Source: Golubevia sp. BC0850 (lineage: Eukaryota; Basidiomycota; Exobasidiomycetes; Golubeviales; Golubeviaceae). From it: 64,000 bases of DNA. Positions within the stretch are counted from its first letter, which is position 1; every line of letters begins with the position of its first letter. The position numbers and the translations under genes were made by a program. Positions 58,121-64,000 of the stretch are shown one piece after another. The DNA is taken from the NCBI GenBank assembly GCA_012976225.1, contig JAAVVG010000042.1, forward strand, positions 23,223-87,222, written 5' to 3'. The notes beneath the pieces are model-generated. The model saw nothing but the letters and a program-made list of their open reading frames with translations, ran no database searches and had not been told where the DNA came from.

Positions 58121-61100
58121 ATAGGGAATGTCAGCACTCGTCTTCGCAGTCGACAGAGTCGCAGTGTCTCTTTCCTCAAACTCACCAAACAAAAACCACA
58201 AAGCTCTGGCATAAGAACCAGTTCAGCCAAATTGTGAATAGTAGAATTAATCCATCTTCTTCTTTGAGAGAGAAGAATACCCCAACGATCAGGAGCAGCA
58301 GTATGAGCTTGAGCATCAGGAGTAAACTTAGTTCTGAAGGCAGGGAAATGTTTTAGAATCAAAGTAGTTAAATAACGATCTTCTCCCAAACTCAATAGAT
58401 TCTTCTTATGAAGAGTGTCAACTTTATTTTCTGAATAATCGTCAATAACCCTATTAGAAATGAAAAGAGGTCTACCTTTATCACTTGACCTGATTCTATA
58501 CATAGAGAAACAACCAGGTAAACAAGTAACACTTCCAAAAAGAGATTCGAAAGCTTTGGCTAAATGATGAGAGATGAAATATTCATAAACTTGAATCATA
58601 GTCCACCAAGAAGTTTCTTCGTTATCCAACTTAGTTTCACCACAAACTGCAATGACTCTTGCATCATCTGCACAAACTGCTACCAATCTGTTGAGAGATT
58701 CAGGTTCAACTGAAGTGTCTGCATCAATCATTAAAATGTATTCGTAGAAAGCAGGGTCGATACCAATGACGTTCTTCATTTGATGATAGATTTCTAATTC
58801 CAAAGGTGCCATTGGAGAATCGAAGTGAACTCGATTCAGATATCTCATCAATAGAACTTGAGTATCTCTCTTTCCACGATTTCCAGGTCTAGATCTTTCA
58901 GATGGTCTACCACACTTGACGACTACGATGTAAGGAACGACATGACCTTCGAACTCGTATAAACCAGAGTAAACCTTTCCGTAATTGAGTTGCTTTGAAC
59001 CTTCAGCGATAGATTTAAACATCAGAGGTTCCGGATCGATCTTTGGATCAACTCCTAGAATATCTAAAACGATTCTAGGTGTAGGTCTTTCATTTCCAGA
59101 TCCTACGATCATACCATCACAGATGATGAACATTAGTTTCCTCTTATCGTCGTACTTCAATCCAGCCAGAGAATCGATAGTCTTTCTAAGTTCATCTTCT
59201 CCTTCAGTGTAACAAGGAACTTGACAAATAACGAACTTGTCTTGCAGTTCTGGATTCCTCTTGGTTCCTAATTGTAGAGCGGCCAAGAACTTGGACAAGA
59301 TAGTAACCATCAACAGAATAGAGAAAGCCAATAGAAGGTAATTCTGAACTTGACATCTAGCAGTGTCTCTGAAATCGACTTTTCCAGCGTAGAAGTTGTT
59401 ATCCAAGCAGTTCAAAGTAGCAGCTCCATAAGTTGAATTCAAAGAACCCATAGCAGCTTTAAAATCCTTTGAGATATCTTCTCCCGCTTGAGATTTGAAG
59501 AGATCCGCGATGGAATCGTCGATGAAATTAGAAGTGGCAGCTTGAGTAGCAGAGGTTGAAAGGGTCAAAAGATAGTTAGTCAAATCATAAACCTTGTTAT
59601 CGACGATGGCCCAGTTCCTCCAGCTGGAGTCTTCTGAAACCTTGTTCTTAGAATAAACATAATAGCCTTTGTAATAATCTTTGACGAAGGGTTGAAGGGT
59701 ATCGAAATACCAGTTGGAATCAGTCAATTTACTATCGGTAACTGTAGCTAAAGTTCCGGAAGTGTGAACAGCTTGAGTGATAATGGCAGTCAAATTGTCG
59801 TTTTTGATAAGGTCTAAGTTGACGTCAGTGACTAGAGCTCTACAACCAACACTTAAAGGAATTGGGAAATAAGGACTTAGATCTTGACCAGCTAATTGTA
59901 ACATGATATCATCAGTGACACCAGTAGCATGTTCTCTTTTCCAAAACTTAGTGAAATCGTAAACCTTTCCATGAATAGCAGAATAGTAATCGTTTTCAGC
60001 AGCATGATTGGCTAATTGACTTTCGTTCCAAGCTTTGTTCATATCCGGACAGAGTAATTTCCCAAAGACCAAGATGTAAAAGAGAATCGTTCCACAAAGG
60101 AAAGCGATCAAGAAACAGATTGTCACTTTTTCTCTCCAAGCTTGTTGTACGTCTGGTCTTTTCATACCTCCTAAAGATGATAGTAAGAAAGGAGGAATCC
60201 AAAAGGTGATGATCCAAGACAAAGCGACCCAAGCTCTTCTAATCCCAGTAGTCGGTTCCTCTTCTAGAGCGTCGATCCCTTTCCCTTCTAAACCAGCGAT
60301 GTCCTTTTCCAGAGTTGCGTTGTTGTTCATTCCTGGATTTGGATCTCCATAAGCTCTCTTATCCCATTCTGAACCCCAACCACCGACCGAGTCTCCTCCA
60401 TCTGCTCCTCCGAGAACTGAACGAGATCGTTCAGCCCCAGGTGTAGCGAAAGGATCCGAAGGTCTTCGGAGTAGCAAATTCTCGTCTGTTGGAGATTGTA
60501 GATCTTTGGGATCCGGATCAAAGTCTCCACCAAGAGGAGTCAGATAACTTCCAGATCTATCCATCCCACCGATGGGAGGATAAGACGGAGACCCGAGAGG
60601 TGAACCATCATCTTCAGTCACATCCCTTCCTAACGTGTTTGATCCGCTTCCGGGAACTGGATCCACAGGTTCAGTACATCTCAACCTATCCTCTAGCTTC
60701 CTCCAGCTTTCATGATTTAACCAGACCTTCTCCTTTCCAATCATATAATCAGTCCCTTCTCTCCAAGCATTGGCAATAGCGAAAGCCTGCATCTTGTCTT
60801 TCGATTCATTGGTATCGACTCCAGCAGCGATGGAAGCTGGAATGATCGAAGAAGAATGACGAATGCAGAATTCGTCGACCTTGATTCCCATAATGAAAGA
60901 GGTCTTCTTCTTGGCGATGAGATCCGGTAAGAGTAAGGACCTGATTTGAGATTTAACCCTCCTAGAATCGAAAGAATTAGGTTGAGAAATGTCGTTGGGT
61001 CGAATACAAATCACATTCCAGACTTGACCTGTCTGATTGAGCATTCCCAAAAGTTCAGAGATGGTAGAATTCAACTGTCTAGAGACTCCATAAACCTTAA

Positions 61101-63478
61101 GAGGATCTAATAGAGCTTCCGTTGAATCACGTTCTTCAGCTGATGTTGAAGTTGAAGAAAGAGAAGTAGGTCTTCTCAAAGGTCTACTTGAAACTTGAGC
61201 AGTAACAACTATATTTTGATCTAAAGGATGAGTTTCAGTTGATAAACTTGGACCAGCAAAAAGTTTAGAAACAAAAGAAGAACTTGATTTCCTCAACAAT
61301 TGAACGAAGCATGAATCAAAGAGATCTAAATCAGTTTCCAAGAATTTCTCAATGTTGTAAGAACAAAAACCTTGATAATGATTGATACCAAATGATTTGG
61401 TTCCTTCAGGTTGAGATTTGATTTGAGAATTAGCAGAAGAAATATAAGAACTATGAACTGAGAATTGATCCAATTCAGTTAAAAGTGCTAAATCATCTTC
61501 TTCGACCATCTTTCCAGATTTTACCTTGTTCAAAGTTTTGTCCATAGTTCCTAGAATTCCAGTTGGTTTCCTATCGAAACCAGATCCATCCCCAATGACA
61601 GAGCTACCTCTAAGAAGTTCTAAACAGGCAGTGTTATCTCCGGTAACCACTTCAGGTAACGGAATTCCATCTCTAATCATACTTGCATTCGGCTCAACTT
61701 CATCATCAAAAGCTCTTTTGAGGTTCCAATTCTGAATAGTCTCAGCGACGAAATTAGTATTGAAATCGTAAGAAGCAGAAAGTTGAGGATTCCCATTAAT
61801 GGAGGCTCCGCTTCTAGATTGAAACCCAGCAGCGTCTAATTGAACGATTTTTAGCGGCCAATCCTCACCTTCGGCTTCTCTAGGAGCCAACTTATGATTT
61901 GCAGTTTCCACGACGAAAGCGAAAAGAGTAGCGTAAAGGTCTCTCATCAAATGATCTCTCTGTAAACTTGCAGCCTCAGCGTTCAACAAACTAGTGATCA
62001 ACTCCTTCCTAATGAACCTAGATTTAGAAGTAAGAGCCTGTTCCAATTCAGAAGGGACCACTCCCAAAAGTTCAGAGACGTCTTCCAAATCCGTCTTGTT
62101 GGTGATGTGAGCCGCTTCGAAGGAGGCGTCATGACCATTGTGATCCGAGAATTGAAGGTTTCCTAGTAGTAAGATTCCGGATAACAAAGTGAAAATGGCA
62201 GAGAATTGTTTAGATTTGAAACCGAGGAATTTCATGGCTCCTCTTAATTCATCCATGGCTATCGAATCGTCACTTGAAGGTCCACCAGGTAGTCTGAAGA
62301 GGAAAAAGAGATGGTGGGGGTTAGATCAGCTTCAAGTCTCACTAGTCTGTACTTGAATAGAAGAGGAACTCACCTATAACAACCACTTGAATTCAACAAG
62401 TCATAATTAGTGACATCATCCAATCTCCATTCATCCCTCTCTTCATTAGTAGCCCCAGCTAACATTTGATAAAAAACATGAAAACTTCTCTCCTCACTTT
62501 TCAATTTGTTAACTCTTCCTTTCTCCAATCCGAAAGTCAACAACTTTTTCCCTCTCAACCTTCCATCTTTGTCGAAATGCAATTCAGAGTAATTTGAAAC
62601 TCTGGAGGCGTTGGAGTTGAAAGAGGTCTTGCAGCAAGAGAAGGAATTCAAGAGAATGTCTAGAGATTTGATCGAAGAGGAAAGTTTGATTTCAGATTTG
62701 GTTGAAGAAGATGAGAGGCGAAGGAGTTGAGAGGTTAGGAGTTTGGAGGTGAAAGATTTCCCTGAGTCGGTTAGACCGCTGAGGGGTGGAGAGGATGTGG
62801 AAAGGGGAGAGAAATGAGGGAAGTCAGAGATTGAAAGAAGAAGGGGTAGATGGAGATAAAGTAGAGGTCTGGCGAGGTGGACCCTCCTCCTCCCTTGCAC
62901 TGAGTGGGTGGTCCTTTCCCTTTCCCTTGACGACGCGGATCAAACTGTTCAGGTAGCATCAGAAAGAATGTCCACTGCCAAGGATTGCCCAAGTTGCGAC
63001 TCCTCAAGCTATAGTGCTCCCACTGAATTCTATCCCATCTCCTTTCGCACGCTCCCTCCCTCTGCTGCTCTCCCTGAATCACCACTCACCTATAGACAAC
63101 CCCCTGACTCTTTCCAGTCCTTCTCATCATATTATAAACCTTCGCAGCCAATTCATATGGATGAGGTGGCATAGCATTATCCGGATGACCATTCCCACTA
63201 CTACCAATACCACTCCCACTACCACCAGATCTACTCTCCCAATCTTTATTGCTATAACACTTGATCCTATAATCTTCACTACTCTGATCATTCAAATTAG
63301 ATAAAGTTCTTAATGGATTGATAACAATTAAATTATCAGATGATAATCTTGAATAAGGAGATTCATTACGAAACCTTGATTGTAAGAATTGTAAGATTGA
63401 ATCATCTGTTGGATAAAGAGTTGAAGTTGAAGATGATGTTATTAATGAAAGTAAATCATTGGATGAAGTTGAGCTCAT
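56691..63478 (-). CDS. Class V chitin synthase with N-terminal motor-like domain
   Basis: Five exons, 63478-63090, 62778-62374, 62293-58186, 58061-56875 and 56766-56691 (TGA), give about 2054 residues. The order is a myosin-motor-like domain with P-loop GLTDSGKS split by intron 1 (about 131-138), a cytochrome-b5-like segment (about 1010, [11 protein letters not shown]), then the family-2 glycosyltransferase core. The core shows [17 protein letters not shown] (about 1567) and QRRRW (about 1608). Several C-terminal membrane helices follow, then Gly/Ser/Met-rich repeats, and finally a DEK_C-like end ([20 protein letters not shown] to [17 protein letters not shown]). The enzyme makes cell-wall chitin at the plasma membrane from UDP-GlcNAc. 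In several fungi, motor-domain chitin synthases are needed for polarised growth. Intron 3 carries a (GA)n run. Confidence 0.96.
58085..58118. repeat. (GA)n microsatellite in chitin synthase intron 3
   Basis: About 16 ga units in the 124-nt intron between the catalytic core and the C-terminal helices. Confidence 0.95.
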
Positions 63479-63861
63479 CGCACCACAACAAACAATTCGA
63501 TGTTGGTTGTTGTTGCTGTTGAATTCAATTGGATTTGGATTTGGATTTCTAAGAGAGAGAGAAGGGAGGTTTCACTACGGAATGCCGCGGACACGTTAGT
63601 ATTCGTGGTACAGTCCTCGATAGCATCTCGCTTTCAATCCTTCACCTGCTCGCGATCATCAGTCAAATTAACACGAAGTTCATTGTTTCCACTCATCAAA
63701 AGTCACCTAGTGTTGCCACTTCCGAAGTTGAGGGTCATTCTCGCGATTTGAAAGCTCCAAAGCTTCTCCTGCCTACGCCAACCCCCACTTTCTGAATCTT
63801 CTTCAAAACGTCAGAAGACTGTTGCCCATTTAAATTTCAAAGAGGGGTAGAGAATCAAATT
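63479..63861. other. Upstream region of the chitin synthase gene
   Basis: Begins with a caacaacaa-like and tggatttggattt simple-sequence stretch next to the chitin synthase ATG. No TATA box is obvious and no gene is seen. Confidence 0.45.
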
Positions 63862-64000
63862 CTGGGCTCAGTCCCTGTTCTACTGGAGGTTTCTTCCATC
63901 TGGGTGTCCAAACCTGCAAGTCCTCAGAATAAATCACTTCACTGCCCACAAGGATCTCTGAACTCTACTCAAGAGAAGGAAAGAGAACGTGGAAAGAGGA
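63862..64000 (+). pseudogene. C-terminal part of a second F-box/LRR paralog, cut by window edge
   Basis: A plus-strand frame reads KFWAQSLFYWRFLPSGCPNL, then QVLRINHFTAHKDL, hits TGA at 63959-63961, and continues in frame with RKENVERG up to the edge. It aligns with LWINNLFGWGTLSSRYPTLQ, the TGA and RKENVERG of the gene at 54396. The last 23 bases are identical to 55349-55371. An acceptor-like gggtag precedes the block. No F-box is visible upstream within the window. Confidence 0.55.

Noticed and set aside
62779-63089. Extra coding exon in the 311-nt first intron of the chitin synthase
   Set aside because: Splicing directly across it gives [13 protein letters not shown], the expected P-loop context. 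Frames inside the intron have stops or no family similarity.
1-64000. Reassignment of TGA in this genome
   Set aside because: TGA ends the ubiquitin protease, flavin monooxygenase and chitin synthase at the expected family C-termini, so it works as a stop.
1-64000. A transposon, CRISPR array, prophage or biosynthetic gene cluster
   Set aside because: No transposase, integrase, reverse transcriptase, regularly spaced repeats, or neighbouring polyketide, peptide or terpene synthase genes were seen. The lipase and flavin monooxygenase are adjacent but convergent, and nothing links them in one pathway.

Overview
This window looks like nuclear DNA of a filamentous or dimorphic fungus, most likely a basidiomycete with modest GC content (perhaps Pucciniomycotina; I cannot place it further). 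The reasons are densely spliced genes with GT-AG introns of mostly 75-145 nt (donors mainly gtgagt or gtragt, acceptors cag or tag), a class V chitin synthase with a motor-like domain, a basidiomycete-type 7-TM protein, and an intron-containing tRNA-Gly. I saw no transposon, CRISPR array, rRNA or organellar sequence.

Left part (1-16.2 kb): a plus-strand gene entering from the left edge encodes a very large protein with two START-like domains and a C-terminal membrane anchor (1-5949). A 3.3 kb stretch with remnants of an LRR-type gene follows. Next is a seven-exon minus-strand ubiquitin protease of the Doa4/USP8 type (14190-9283). It shares a 416-bp divergent promoter with BNA1, the kynurenine-pathway 3-hydroxyanthranilate dioxygenase (14607-16182).

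Middle (16.2-43.1 kb): gene-poor DNA with orphan exon fragments precedes a nine-exon secreted lipase (19730-21978, +). It converges on a ten-exon flavin monooxygenase (25237-22562, -). Then come an Ssh4/Ear1-like SPRY membrane protein with two PPxY motifs (28551-25935, -), a 6 kb stretch of degraded coding fragments and degenerate repeats, a trypsin-like protease (37204-34908, -), a divergent 7-TM protein (37629-39991, +), and mitochondrial NADH-cytochrome b5 reductase MCR1 (42338-40538, -). A gene fragment with no start codon abuts the MCR1 start.

Right part (43.1-64 kb): about 11 kb holds no confident large gene. It contains a small secreted cysteine-rich protein (49570-49175, -), a tRNA-Gly(UCC) with an intron (51950-51844, -), and several possible small genes or decayed exons. 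An F-box/LRR gene with a frameshift and an in-frame TGA follows (54396-55522, +). The last large gene is the class V chitin synthase (63478-56691, -). The window ends inside a second F-box/LRR paralog that carries the same TGA.

The large intact genes are ordinary housekeeping functions: ubiquitin recycling and endosomal sorting (Doa4-like, Ssh4-like), NAD biosynthesis, lipid handling (START, lipase), redox and cell wall. What stands out is the DNA between them: very recent short duplications shared by three loci, an F-box/LRR family with a shared premature TGA, and a cysteine-rich secreted ORF. Exon coordinates were derived by hand from splice signals and reading-frame continuity and have not been checked against transcripts.
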